DNA of 61,351 nt from SAR86 cluster bacterium (GTDB lineage: Bacteria; Pseudomonadota; Gammaproteobacteria; Pseudomonadales; Pseudohongiellaceae). The notes below the pieces were generated by a model that saw nothing but the letters and a program-made list of their open reading frames with translations, did not search any database and had not been told where the DNA came from. The number at the start of each line of letters is the position of its first letter. The stretch's first letter is position 1. Positions 17,709-25,600 of this stretch are shown piece after piece. A program made the translations under genes and the position numbers. The DNA is taken from contig NVVJ01000101.1 of NCBI GenBank assembly GCA_002402175.1, forward strand, positions 1-61,351, read 5' to 3'.

Positions 17709-18617
17709 ATGGCAGACCAAGTAAAAATCAGCGAACTCACGTCAGACCCCACGCCCGGACTGGATGCGATGCTTGAGGTCGAAACGGCTGCGGGCAACTC
17801 GCGGCGAACGACAGTGCAAGAGTTCGTCAACGAGGTCGGCATCCCCACCAGCAACTACACGGCAACGACCGCGCCCACACCAGACGATGACACGACGCAG
17901 GGTTATGCCGTCGGTTCGGATTGGTTCGACTTGACGGCCGATTGGTATTACCACTGTATCGATGCGACGGCCGGAGCCGCGTTGTGGATCGGACACTCGC
18001 GCGAGTCGATGCACCCGCTGGTGCACCCGTCGAGCGTCAAGGCCGCGTCGATCACGTTCGCCGGGTTGACGGGCAGCACGCGACGCGTCGACACGGTCAA
18101 CGTCGGGCCGCGCCGAAACAAGCAACGACAGATCATCAAGCTATTCACGTCGTCGGCGGTCGACGCAGAGATAGAGGCGATGGAATCCAGCGCGACAAGC
18201 GGTGATGAGTTCAAGGATCAGCAGATATTAACCGGGGCCAACAACGGCGGGCCCCCCATCGCCGTGCTTATTGAAGCCGGAGGGATAAGCGAGGGCGTGC
18301 TTGTGGCGACGCCTGATTACAACGGTGCAATGCGAGGCGAAGGCAGAGCGCCAGCGTCGGGACGGGAATTGTACGGCGCGGGAGCGGGCACGGACATGCC
18401 GTTCGGGTGGAACTATGCGGCGATGAACGTGGGCGTTCTGGTCGGATGGTATGGCGTGGCCGCTGGCGGCGGGTTCGCCTTGATAAACAAGCACGTTCAA
18501 CTCGAAAGCGTTTGGCTTACACAGTCGGGTGCCGATACGATAATTAACTTCGCGCTTTTCAATTCGGACGTTTCGACGAGCGCTGCAAAGACTATCAAGA
18601 TAGGGGTATACGAATAA
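17709..18617 (+). CDS. Tail fibre-type protein
   Basis: A 302-residue protein opening VKISELTSDPTPGLDAMLEV, a pattern common at the N-terminus of phage fibre proteins, with an ETAAGNSRRTTVQEF follow-on that attaches to the tail. The remainder is beta-rich and Gly-rich with no catalytic motif I can see. It has an AAAGAGGAA ribosome site. It lies directly after the tip protein, as expected for a fibre. Confidence 0.5.
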   Translation: MADQVKISELTSDPTPGLDAMLEVETAAGNSRRTTVQEFVNEVGIPTSNYTATTAPTPDDDTTQGYAVGSDWFDLTADWYYHCIDATAGAALWIGHSRESMHPLVHPSSVKAASITFAGLTGSTRRVDTVNVGPRRNKQRQIIKLFTSSAVDAEIEAMESSATSGDEFKDQQILTGANNGGPPIAVLIEAGGISEGVLVATPDYNGAMRGEGRAPASGRELYGAGAGTDMPFGWNYAAMNVGVLVGWYGVAAGGGFALINKHVQLESVWLTQSGADTIINFALFNSDVSTSAAKTIKIGVYE

Positions 18618-18961
18618 TGCGAACCATAGCCGCGTCAAAGATCGAGTCGATCGACCCGAACACAAAGGTCGATATCCCGTCGGACAGTATCGGATACCAC
18701 AAAATAAACGGCGAGTACCGCATATACTTCGCCGGTGAAGAGGGTGAGTATAAAGCGGATGTCGCGACGCACGGCGAAACGAAAGCCGAGCGTGACGAAC
18801 GTGCGGCGGATAAGACGGCCCGCCGGGACGCGTTCGACTTGCTCGAACAGTTGGAAACTAGAATTGCTCGCGGCAACTTTGATATGCAAACAGACGGTGA
18901 GCGTGCGGTCAAGGTGTTGGTGCGAATCGTTGCACGACTAGCACGCCGGGGCGGTGTCTGA
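18617..18961 (+). CDS. Small protein after the tail fibre gene, possible fibre chaperone
   Basis: A 114-residue protein overlapping the fibre stop (ATAATG) and the next start. The first half is beta-like (YHKINGEYRIYFAGEEGEYK); the second half is a charged helix (ERDERAADKTARRDAFDLL). Position right after a fibre gene and the helical C-terminus recall fibre-assembly proteins, but there is no recognised motif. Confidence 0.4.
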   Translation: MRTIAASKIESIDPNTKVDIPSDSIGYHKINGEYRIYFAGEEGEYKADVATHGETKAERDERAADKTARRDAFDLLEQLETRIARGNFDMQTDGERAVKVLVRIVARLARRGGV

Positions 18962-20091
18962 TGCGTGTCGTCGCACTTATACCTGACTGTCTCGAACAAC
19001 CGGCGGGCGGGCTAGGCGAGCAGGCCCGTCACCTGATGGCCAACATGCAGGACTGCGAGTTCGAGGTGATCGGCACGAACGCGCAAGCGGCCAGTCATAA
19101 AGGCAATGTCGAATACCGACCGCTGTCTATGCTTCCACTGGCCTGCACACAAGCCGAGGCGCTGGCGCTAAACCTAGACATGCAGGCGGCGTATGCGGCC
19201 GAACTGATCGGGGCACAAAAGCCCGACCTGATCCACGCGTTTGACTGGACAACCTACACGGCGGGCATCTACGCCGCGCGGCGGTGGCGCGTGCCGCTGG
19301 TGTGCACGATGCAACTGTCGCTGCGTCTGATGATCGAACAACGCGTCGTCGTCGTGCCCGATCAATTCGCGTCTGTCGCCGAGTTGAATATCGCGATGGA
19401 GACGCGGGGAATGGCTAACGCCGATCGCATGATCTTCGTGTCGCAAGACTACCGGCGGCATCACCCCTACGTCGAAGACGAACGCGCGCGGGTGATCTAT
19501 AACGGCATTGACTTCAGCGCATGGTCATCGGCCGAGCCCGCACCGCTGCCGGGCTCGCGTCCGTTCAAGCTGGTTTACATCGGGCGGTTCGACCGGATGA
19601 AGAACGTGGCCGCGATCATCGGTGCCAAGCTGCCCGAATCGGTAGACCTGATATTCATCGGATCGGATCGCGGGGGCAGCACCGGGCTGTATGACGCGGT
19701 GAAGGATCGGGCGGAAGCCGACGCGCAAGTTCACATGGTTGGGCCGAAATACGGACCGGAAAAGCTGAGCCTGTTAAAAGCCGCTGACGCGGTGGTCATG
19801 CCGAGCTTGCACGAACCGTTCGGGATCGTCGCGCTTGAGGCGATGGCGTCTCGATCGCTGCTGCTCACATCGTTCGCCGGAGGCATGGCAGAGTTTGTAC
19901 CTTCAGATATAGGCATACCTTGCGGCGTTTCTGCCGAGTCTATATCGGCCGCGATCGACGGCGCGGTCAGGCTGTCACCGGCCGAGCGTGCCCGGCGTCT
20001 CGACGGCGGCGAGGCCGTGGCCCGGTCGTTAGATTGGCCGGTCCTGACCGAGCAGGTTCGGGCGGTTTATCACCAAGTAATCCACAATTAG
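18961..20091 (+). CDS. GT4-family (GT-B) glycosyltransferase
   Basis: A 376-residue retaining-type sugar transferase. The N-terminal acceptor domain starts with PDCLEQPAGGLGEQARHL, the glycine loop of GT4/glycogen-synthase-like enzymes. The donor domain starts at FKLVYIGRFDRMKNV and carries the EX7E region LHEPFGIVALEAMASRS near residue 280. It is complete and coupled to the preceding gene by TGATG. It ends the virion block, adding a further glycan enzyme to it. Substrate unknown. Confidence 0.85.
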   Translation: MRVVALIPDCLEQPAGGLGEQARHLMANMQDCEFEVIGTNAQAASHKGNVEYRPLSMLPLACTQAEALALNLDMQAAYAAELIGAQKPDLIHAFDWTTYTAGIYAARRWRVPLVCTMQLSLRLMIEQRVVVVPDQFASVAELNIAMETRGMANADRMIFVSQDYRRHHPYVEDERARVIYNGIDFSAWSSAEPAPLPGSRPFKLVYIGRFDRMKNVAAIIGAKLPESVDLIFIGSDRGGSTGLYDAVKDRAEADAQVHMVGPKYGPEKLSLLKAADAVVMPSLHEPFGIVALEAMASRSLLLTSFAGGMAEFVPSDIGIPCGVSAESISAAIDGAVRLSPAERARRLDGGEAVARSLDWPVLTEQVRAVYHQVIHN

Positions 20092-20113
20092 ATCATATAC
20101 GGCGCAAAGGGGG

Positions 20114-20143
20114 TTGACACGGCCCCGTCGTGTAGGCTATAAC
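20114..20143 (+). promoter_or_regulatory. Sigma70-type promoter for the early block
   Basis: TTGACA (20114-20119) is followed after 17-18 bp by CTATAA/TATAAC (20137-20143). An ATG lies at 20151, seven bases after the -10 box, so the transcript may be leaderless. It is the first promoter after the virion block. Confidence 0.7.
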
Positions 20144-20150
20144 CCCACGC

Positions 20151-20291
20151 ATGGATACACCGGGAAAACAGCATGAGGCTGTCAGGTTCGCACGCTCACG
20201 CGTGAACGGGCCCATGACATACCCACACGGCGACAGACCCGACGCGGCCACCACCGGCAGCGCTGTCGCATATCGCGGGGGTGCACAATGA
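20151..20291 (+). CDS. Small leaderless early gene, 46 residues
   Basis: An open frame from ATG 20151 to TGA 20289-20291, whose stop overlaps the next ATG at 20288. The product starts MDTPGKQHEAVRFARSRVNG and shows no known motif. The ATG coincides with the predicted transcription start and has no Shine-Dalgarno, consistent with leaderless translation; coupling to the next gene supports that it is translated. Confidence 0.5.
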   Translation: MDTPGKQHEAVRFARSRVNGPMTYPHGDRPDAATTGSAVAYRGGAQ

Positions 20292-20563
20292 AAACATGTG
20301 GAAAGATGCCTGACCATCACCCGGACAACAACGGCGATCGGCCGTGCGGCTTTGATATGGGTCACTGCGGCCCGTGCGAATGGCAAAAACACGCGGCAAC
20401 CAGCGACCTCGCTTGGGACTACTGGCGATCGAACCGCGTGCGTGCGATGTCTCGCCGCGCGGGGCACGACCAGATCGGCACCAGCCGGTCAGCGCCGATC
20501 CCGCTGGATTGCAACGGTCTGATACTGAGCGGCAAACTAGGAAATCATAACCATGATGGATAG
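20288..20563 (+). CDS. Small Cys/His-rich protein, possible zinc binder
   Basis: Unrecognised 91-residue protein. The first 35 residues carry Cys and His spaced as in small zinc-binding folds (CGKMPDHHPDNNGDRPCGFD, then HCGPCEW). It is first in a run of tightly coupled early genes and overlaps the next by 11 bp. Confidence 0.5.
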   Translation: MKTCGKMPDHHPDNNGDRPCGFDMGHCGPCEWQKHAATSDLAWDYWRSNRVRAMSRRAGHDQIGTSRSAPIPLDCNGLILSGKLGNHNHDG

Positions 20564-20792
20564 CAAACGATTTGGGCAACCGGGGCAAACAGGTATAGAG
20601 GCAGCCCCAGCGGCTAGCACGCAGCTTCGTGTCGATATAAATGTAGTACACGACGTAACACTTAGCACCTCGCGTGGACTCACCCGCCTTACGATGCGAA
20701 TGACCGCACCTGATTTACAAGATTTGGTTAACAAGGGCAGGCGAGCACTGCGTTACTTAGATACGCGCAAGCGTGAGAAGAAGGGGGTATAG
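20553..20792 (+). CDS. Hypothetical protein upstream of the exonuclease
   Basis: Unrecognised 79-residue basic protein. It begins with an extended region and ends with a helix rich in Lys/Arg (KGRRALRYLDTRKREKKG). Two in-frame ATGs (20553, 20556) are possible starts. It lies directly before the YqaJ-type exonuclease and may share its operon function, but nothing in the sequence states this. Confidence 0.5.
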   Translation: MMDSKRFGQPGQTGIEAAPAASTQLRVDINVVHDVTLSTSRGLTRLTMRMTAPDLQDLVNKGRRALRYLDTRKREKKGV

Positions 20793-20793
20793 C

Positions 20794-21756
20794 GTGGCAA
20801 TCACTGAAAGACAACGCGTTCAGCGGCGCAAGTCGTTAGGTTCGTCAGACATGGCGGCGGTCATGGGCGTCGACCCGTACCGCACGGCCTACGACGTTTG
20901 GCTCGACAAGACGGGTCAACTGACCGACCTAGAATCTAACCCAGCGATGGAAGCGGGGCAGCGGTTTGAAAGCGCGTTGATCGAGTTCGCCCGCGATGAG
21001 TTGGGGCCGATCAAGGCCAACGTGCGACGCGTCGACAACAAGCACCATCTTGCGGCCAACACTGACGGCATGATGATTGAGACGGGCGAGCCGGTCGAGG
21101 GTAAGACATCCGGGCTTATCGCGCCGCTTGGTCCCGAGTGGGGTGATCCGGGCAGCGATCACTTGCCGGAGCAGCACATAATTCAGGCGCACGTTCACCT
21201 GACTTGCATCAGCGCCAACGGCGGCGACGTGCCTGCCGCGTGTCACGTCCCGACGTTCTTGGGCGGTCGCGGATTCGTCATGTTCAAAGTCAAGGCCGAC
21301 CTCGAACTGATCGGGATGATCCGCGAAGCCGCGTTGAAGTTCTGGACGGACCACGTCAAGACCGAGCGACCGCCCGAGCAGAGCGAACCGTCGCTCGATG
21401 TGGCCAAGCGCATCCTGCGGCTAGAGGGCGAGCGTGTGGCGGTCGACACTGACATCGCACAGGATTGGGTCAACGCGGCGATCGACATGAAGCACGCGAA
21501 AGAGTGCGAGGAAACGGCGCGGGCCCGCCTGTTGGCAACGATGGCTGACGCAGAGATCGCAGTCGGTGACGGCGTTCCGGTAGTCAGCCGTGAGGGCGGC
21601 GAGGTGGAGGTCACTTATTTTGAGCAGGCATCGCGCCGGGTCAACACCAAGATGTTAAGAGAGCTTTACCCCGAGGCGTTCGCCGAGTGTACGCAGCCGT
21701 CGTATTACCGCGTTATCCGTCAACGCCGAATCAGGCACCACAAGAGGTTGATATGA
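20794..21756 (+). CDS. YqaJ-type viral recombinase exonuclease
   Basis: A 320-residue predicted 5'-3' DNA exonuclease for phage recombination. RRKSLGSSDMAAVMGVDPYR near the N-terminus and EAGQRFESALIEFARDELG are classic YqaJ blocks; the active-site acids follow in AANTDGMMI and VEGKTSG (D...E-x-K), as in lambda exonuclease-like folds. GTG 20794 is preferred because AAGGGGG lies just upstream and the earlier start at 20773 would overlap the previous gene. It likely works with the probable annealing protein at 24316. Confidence 0.8.
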   Translation: MAITERQRVQRRKSLGSSDMAAVMGVDPYRTAYDVWLDKTGQLTDLESNPAMEAGQRFESALIEFARDELGPIKANVRRVDNKHHLAANTDGMMIETGEPVEGKTSGLIAPLGPEWGDPGSDHLPEQHIIQAHVHLTCISANGGDVPAACHVPTFLGGRGFVMFKVKADLELIGMIREAALKFWTDHVKTERPPEQSEPSLDVAKRILRLEGERVAVDTDIAQDWVNAAIDMKHAKECEETARARLLATMADAEIAVGDGVPVVSREGGEVEVTYFEQASRRVNTKMLRELYPEAFAECTQPSYYRVIRQRRIRHHKRLI

Positions 21757-22124
21757 GCGAAGGAAATAACATCATCGTCCACGACTACCGCGTCACCGGG
21801 TGGGGGCACAACATCATGATGCCCAAGGTTCGCGAGCGCACGACGGACGATGAGCCGTACATCATGGACTGCAAAGGTATTGGCTCCTGTGTTTCTTGTA
21901 TGCTGCCGGAGGACACGCGAAAATACAATCTTAGGCTGATGCGAAAAATATGCGTCGGCAATTATTTACTGCTGATGATGGCGGGCAAAGTTCCCTATGT
22001 TTGGAAGTGCCAGTCGATCGAGTACGAAAGCAACCCGCGCGATATGTTTGGCGGCGCATTTCAATACGTCGCCGAGTTCAGCGAGTGGCAGCACCGGCAG
22101 GCGCTAGAAGCCAAAGGGTTTTAA
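21753..22124 (+). CDS. Hypothetical early protein
   Basis: Unrecognised 123-residue protein starting MSEGNNIIVHDYRVTGWGHN. It has one pair of close cysteines (CKGIGSCVSC) and a hydrophobic helix (YLLLMMAGKVPYVW). ATG 21753 overlaps the exonuclease stop, so it is co-translated with it. The longer frame from 21687 is an overlap artefact. Confidence 0.55.
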   Translation: MSEGNNIIVHDYRVTGWGHNIMMPKVRERTTDDEPYIMDCKGIGSCVSCMLPEDTRKYNLRLMRKICVGNYLLLMMAGKVPYVWKCQSIEYESNPRDMFGGAFQYVAEFSEWQHRQALEAKGF

Positions 22125-22239
22125 CATCGCAGGCAAACGATTCAACAGTTCGATCAGCTTCAGCGTGAAGCGGACGAACGACAGTCGGCCCAACGTGGGT
22201 CGCAAGCACGGAAACCATCAGACACGGAAAGGTGAAACG

Positions 22240-22827
22240 ATGGCTGTATCAACGGCGAAGCAACCTAAGACGGACGCGGATGGCAAGGCCACACGCGCGC
22301 CCAAAGCAAAGGGCAAACAGGAGAAAAAAGGCACGGACCCCCACGCGTTCATTAAGGGCTTTGGTGAAGACTACGACAAGCACTTGGGCCGCGCGGTCGA
22401 GGCGGCGGAAATGACGGGCACGCACGCGTGGCGTGCCAACTACGAAACGCAGATGCACGAGCACCGCATATGTATCGACAACCAGTCGAAGATAATCGGC
22501 GAAGCGTGCGAAAAGATGAAGGCGACCGGCACCGATCCCGAGATCGAAAAAGATATCGCGACCGCGTTGAAGACGATCAAGTCATCGCGTGAACGATTCG
22601 CCAACTGGCGATCGACCGGTGTCAACAACTTCAAGCTGTGCGTTACCGCCTGTGCGGATGTCAGGCAAAAGTGTGTGAACACCGCGAAATCACACTCGCG
22701 CGAACAACCGTTGATCGACAAAGACCTTGGCAAGCTGGTCGAGGAGATCGTCAAGTCAGAGTGGAGTATCCCGCGATGGGACGACAGCACGGGCGTCGTC
22801 AGCATCGTCGAGCCAAAGGCCGGTTAG
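22240..22827 (+). CDS. Basic, Lys-rich hypothetical early protein
   Basis: A 195-residue protein with a Lys/Ala-rich disordered start (about 45 residues) and a helical rest containing several cysteines. GGAAAGGTG lies just before ATG 22240, which I prefer over 22165. Its place between exonuclease and annealing protein suggests a DNA-related role, but no domain is recognised. Confidence 0.55.
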   Translation: MAVSTAKQPKTDADGKATRAPKAKGKQEKKGTDPHAFIKGFGEDYDKHLGRAVEAAEMTGTHAWRANYETQMHEHRICIDNQSKIIGEACEKMKATGTDPEIEKDIATALKTIKSSRERFANWRSTGVNNFKLCVTACADVRQKCVNTAKSHSREQPLIDKDLGKLVEEIVKSEWSIPRWDDSTGVVSIVEPKAG

Positions 22828-22874
22828 AGCCTGCCCCGGTGGCACGCGGGCGCAGTGACCCGCGTGCCATTTCC

Positions 22875-22978
22875 GGCCGTGTAGCTCAGTTGGTAGAGCA
22901 GGGCTCGGGTAGATGACGAACCGATCGGTCGTCGCTACTGATGGGCCTTTGTCGCGGGTTCGAGTCCCGCCACGGTCA
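22875..22978 (+). tRNA. tRNA with about 33 nt inserted in the anticodon arm (possible tRNA-Ile GAT)
   Basis: The acceptor stem is GGCCGTG (22875-22881) with CACGGTC (22971-22977), one G-T pair. The D arm is GCTC-AGTTGGTA-GAGC (22884-22899) and the T arm GCGGG-TTCGAGT-CCCGC (22954-22970), both canonical; the discriminator is A and CCA is not encoded. The anticodon region is about 33 nt too long. If AGGGC (22900-22904) pairs with GCCTT (22945-22949), the 7-nt loop CTGATGG gives anticodon GAT, leaving 22905-22937 as an insert that itself folds (GGTAG/CTACT outside, GACG-ACC/GGT-CGTC inside). Position 26 is then absent. Functionality is uncertain. Confidence 0.6.
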
Positions 22979-23019
22979 TTAACAAACTGTCGGTCACACA
23001 TCAATCGAAAGGTCTAATC

Positions 23020-23490
23020 ATGGAAGCAAACGAGTTTGATATGTCGGCGCTGGATCACGTTAGCCCGACATGCCTTGTCGTCACGTTCGGCCGTCTGATC
23101 GTCCGGGCGGTGATGGACAAGGATTACCCGGACTACGGGCGCACGGGGCTTCAGCACGCGTTGCACGCGCTCGACCCACAAGAAGAACTGACGGTCTATA
23201 AGTGCGACGACGAAGGCGTGTGGGCCAAGCTGTTCGAGGGCAAGACCGAAGCACCGATAAGGCGATCGATGCCGACCGTCGGCCGCATCGTCCATTACTT
23301 CCACAACGGTCGAGAGGGTGAGGAGCCGCGAGCGGCGATCGTTGCCAGAGTCAACGACAACCAAACGATAAACATCGAGATCGCGGCTGCTCACTCGCCC
23401 ACCGACTACCCGTGTGGCTGGCGCGGAGGCGTGGCACAGCGAACGGCCACCGAGCGCGTCGGCGTTTGGGATTGGCCCGCCCGCGCGTGA
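23020..23490 (+). CDS. Hypothetical early protein
   Basis: A 156-residue protein with an AAAGG ribosome site. The second half (MPTVGRIVHYFHNGREGEEP, VARVNDNQTINIEI, GVWDWPARA) follows a layout widespread in phage genomes whose function is unknown to me. It is the first gene after the tRNA. Confidence 0.55.
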   Translation: MEANEFDMSALDHVSPTCLVVTFGRLIVRAVMDKDYPDYGRTGLQHALHALDPQEELTVYKCDDEGVWAKLFEGKTEAPIRRSMPTVGRIVHYFHNGREGEEPRAAIVARVNDNQTINIEIAAAHSPTDYPCGWRGGVAQRTATERVGVWDWPARA

Positions 23491-23537
23491 CAACACAATC
23501 GGATCACAACACCACTAACGACGAAGGGACGGACGAT

Positions 23538-23945
23538 ATGAAAGAGGAAAAGTTAAAGGCGATTCTACTGTTGGCCGGGGTTGAATACTCGGGCGCGCAC
23601 AGAATCCTGAACGGATATTACGGGATTCACGGCGGCAACCCCGAATATGCTGTAAATAATCCGTGGTGGCTAATCAGCACGCGGCACGGCCTGATTGAAA
23701 TCGGTTGGCGCAAGCGCGTCATCAGTATTGATTGGAGCGAGACGGCGTTCAGAGGAACCATAACTAAGGACGACGTGACAAAGAGCGACGCGATGGTTCA
23801 CGCTTGGAGCTATGGCAAGGCCGTCGATTACATCAAATCGCTGATGTATGAGCTAAACAAAATCGAGCCTGCCAAGCCGCCTAAGACCGAGACGCCGACG
23901 GCTTCCGATCAGGCCGACGTGCTGGCGCAAACCGGGCAGGGTTAA
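23538..23945 (+). CDS. Hypothetical early protein
   Basis: Unrecognised 135-residue protein. ATG 23538 is chosen because GAAGGGACGG sits upstream; the frame from 23412 overlaps the previous gene. It begins with a short helix and a Trp/Tyr-rich core (NPWWLISTRHGLIEIGWRK), followed by a Pro/Thr tail. No motif seen. Confidence 0.55.
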   Translation: MKEEKLKAILLLAGVEYSGAHRILNGYYGIHGGNPEYAVNNPWWLISTRHGLIEIGWRKRVISIDWSETAFRGTITKDDVTKSDAMVHAWSYGKAVDYIKSLMYELNKIEPAKPPKTETPTASDQADVLAQTGQG

Positions 23946-23977
23946 TAACGATCGACACACACACAAAGAGCAACGCC

Positions 23978-24268
23978 ATGAGAGCAATTGTAAAACACAC
24001 GCTGCCCAAGCTGGGCGGCCTATACGAAACCGGGGAAACTGTTGTGCGCGATAGCGACCCAAAGTATCGCGCGTGGGTTGACAGCTACAACGACGATCGC
24101 GAATTAGGGATGAATGAAAAAGTATGGGCCGTTTGTAAGTCCTCAAACCTACCGATCCGATACGGCTACAACAACCCGCTAATGATGCTCCAATATTTAT
24201 CGCCGGGGACTGGCATTTGTTTCAGCATTGCACTGATAATTCACTCGGTTGAAATAGTCACCGACTAA
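23978..24268 (+). CDS. Hypothetical protein with one hydrophobic segment
   Basis: Unrecognised 96-residue protein. The last third is hydrophobic (LSPGTGICFSIALIIHSVEI) and could be one membrane segment. Base composition is slightly less GC-rich than in neighbours. Confidence 0.5.
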   Translation: MRAIVKHTLPKLGGLYETGETVVRDSDPKYRAWVDSYNDDRELGMNEKVWAVCKSSNLPIRYGYNNPLMMLQYLSPGTGICFSIALIIHSVEIVTD

Positions 24269-24315
24269 CACACGCGGACCCGCCACGGGCGGGCACACCA
24301 AGGTCTAACAAAAGG

Positions 24316-25323
24316 ATGATGACGATGACACAGAACAGTATGCCACCGGCGGCGACGCGCAGGGTATCCGAACTACGCGAGGGCGAGCAGATCGCGACGC
24401 TTGAGTTGGTCAACCGGGCAGAGATCGACGGGCAGGTTGCGACGGCGCACGCATACCCGCGCGACCCGGTCAAGGCTGAAGAGCAGATGACGGCGATGGT
24501 CGTGGCGACGCCCGAGGTGGCGGGCGAGTGTTATTACTCGCTGCCCCGCAAGTCACGCGACGGAAGCAACCAGACGATCACCGGGCCGGGCGTGCGTCTG
24601 GCCGAGATCATGGCGCAGACGTGGGGCAACATACGAATCGCGTGTCGCCCGCCGGTTATTGGCGCTCGCGAGGTTATGGTCGAGTACGCGGCGCACGACT
24701 TGCAATCAAACTATGCGACGACCGGGTCGGTAACGATGGGCATCGTGACCAGCAACGGCAGCCGCTACGGCGACGACATGATCCGCATGACCTGTATGGC
24801 GACGACGGCCAAGGCCCGGCGTAACGCGATCTTTGCCGTCGTGCCGGGCACGATGGTCAGGCGTTTGTGTGACTCGGCGATCGTCAAGGCCACGGGCGGC
24901 GACTCGCCGTTAGAGGAGCGCGTCACCAACGCGATGAAACACTTTAGGGCCATGCGTATCAGTGACGACCGCATCTTGGCAGCCGTCGGGCGATCGAAGA
25001 TCGGCGACTTGAACAACGATAATCTTGCGGCGCTGCGTGGTCTGGCAACCGCGATTCAAGACAAGCACACGACGATCGACGAATCGTTCCCGCCGGTCGA
25101 CGAAGACAAGCCCAAGGGCACGCAGGCGGTCAAGGAAAAACTGAAGGTCAAGAGCGGCAAGGGCGTGGCCAAGAAAGACGCGAAGCCCAAAGCCGAAACC
25201 CAGCCCGGTAAAGGCGCGAAGGGCGGCGACGCCGGATCATCCAAGTTGTCCGACGGCGACATCGACGCGGCGATGAGCAACAGCACCGAGCGGGATGACG
25301 ACGGCCAGCCTGAAGGCAAGTGA
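24316..25323 (+). CDS. Probable single-strand annealing / RecT-like recombination protein
   Basis: A 335-residue protein. The core contains GECYYSLPRKSRDGSNQTI, GPGVRLAEIMAQTWGNI and ARRNAIFAVVPGTMVRRL. This pattern recurs in phage proteins found beside YqaJ exonucleases and is compatible with single-strand annealing proteins. The C-terminal 70 residues are Lys/Asp-rich and probably disordered. The pairing with an exonuclease 2.5 kb upstream supports a recombination role; a direct family match could not be tested. Confidence 0.45.
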   Translation: MMTMTQNSMPPAATRRVSELREGEQIATLELVNRAEIDGQVATAHAYPRDPVKAEEQMTAMVVATPEVAGECYYSLPRKSRDGSNQTITGPGVRLAEIMAQTWGNIRIACRPPVIGAREVMVEYAAHDLQSNYATTGSVTMGIVTSNGSRYGDDMIRMTCMATTAKARRNAIFAVVPGTMVRRLCDSAIVKATGGDSPLEERVTNAMKHFRAMRISDDRILAAVGRSKIGDLNNDNLAALRGLATAIQDKHTTIDESFPPVDEDKPKGTQAVKEKLKVKSGKGVAKKDAKPKAETQPGKGAKGGDAGSSKLSDGDIDAAMSNSTERDDDGQPEGK

Positions 25324-25357
25324 TCGATCGACCAACCATTACCCACACGGGGCAATC

Positions 25358-25600
25358 ATGCTTGTAATAGCAAGACGACGCGACGAAGTGATATGGATCG
25401 GCCCGGCCGACGCGCCTATTGGTTGCATCACGATAGTGAACATCAAGCGCGACGGCGTGCGGATCGGTTTAGACTTCCCGCGATCGATAGAGATACACAA
25501 ACACATCAGCGCCGAAGCGCTGGACAGCTTCACCAAAATTCAATCCGAAGGAAAAAAAGATGCCAAGATTAACACGACCGATAAAGGTGCACGGGGGTAA
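25358..25600 (+). CDS. csrA: CsrA-family post-transcriptional regulator
   Basis: An 80-residue CsrA/RsmA homologue. The start MLVIARRRDEVIWIG matches the conserved CsrA N-terminus (MLxLxRRxGExxxIG), and VRIGLDFPRSIEIHKHI matches the region containing the RNA-binding strand and Arg. Family members bind GGA-containing mRNA leaders and change translation or stability. The true start is ATG 25358, not 25295. The C-terminal 20 residues are an extension beyond the usual 60-65. The gene overlaps the next by 41 bp, an unusually long overlap. Confidence 0.85.
   Translation: MLVIARRRDEVIWIGPADAPIGCITIVNIKRDGVRIGLDFPRSIEIHKHISAEALDSFTKIQSEGKKDAKINTTDKGARG

Noticed and set aside
22875..22978. Class II tRNA (Ser/Leu/Tyr) with long variable arm
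   Set aside because: The D arm is class I, the variable loop before the T stem is only 4-5 nt, and the excess length falls in the anticodon arm.
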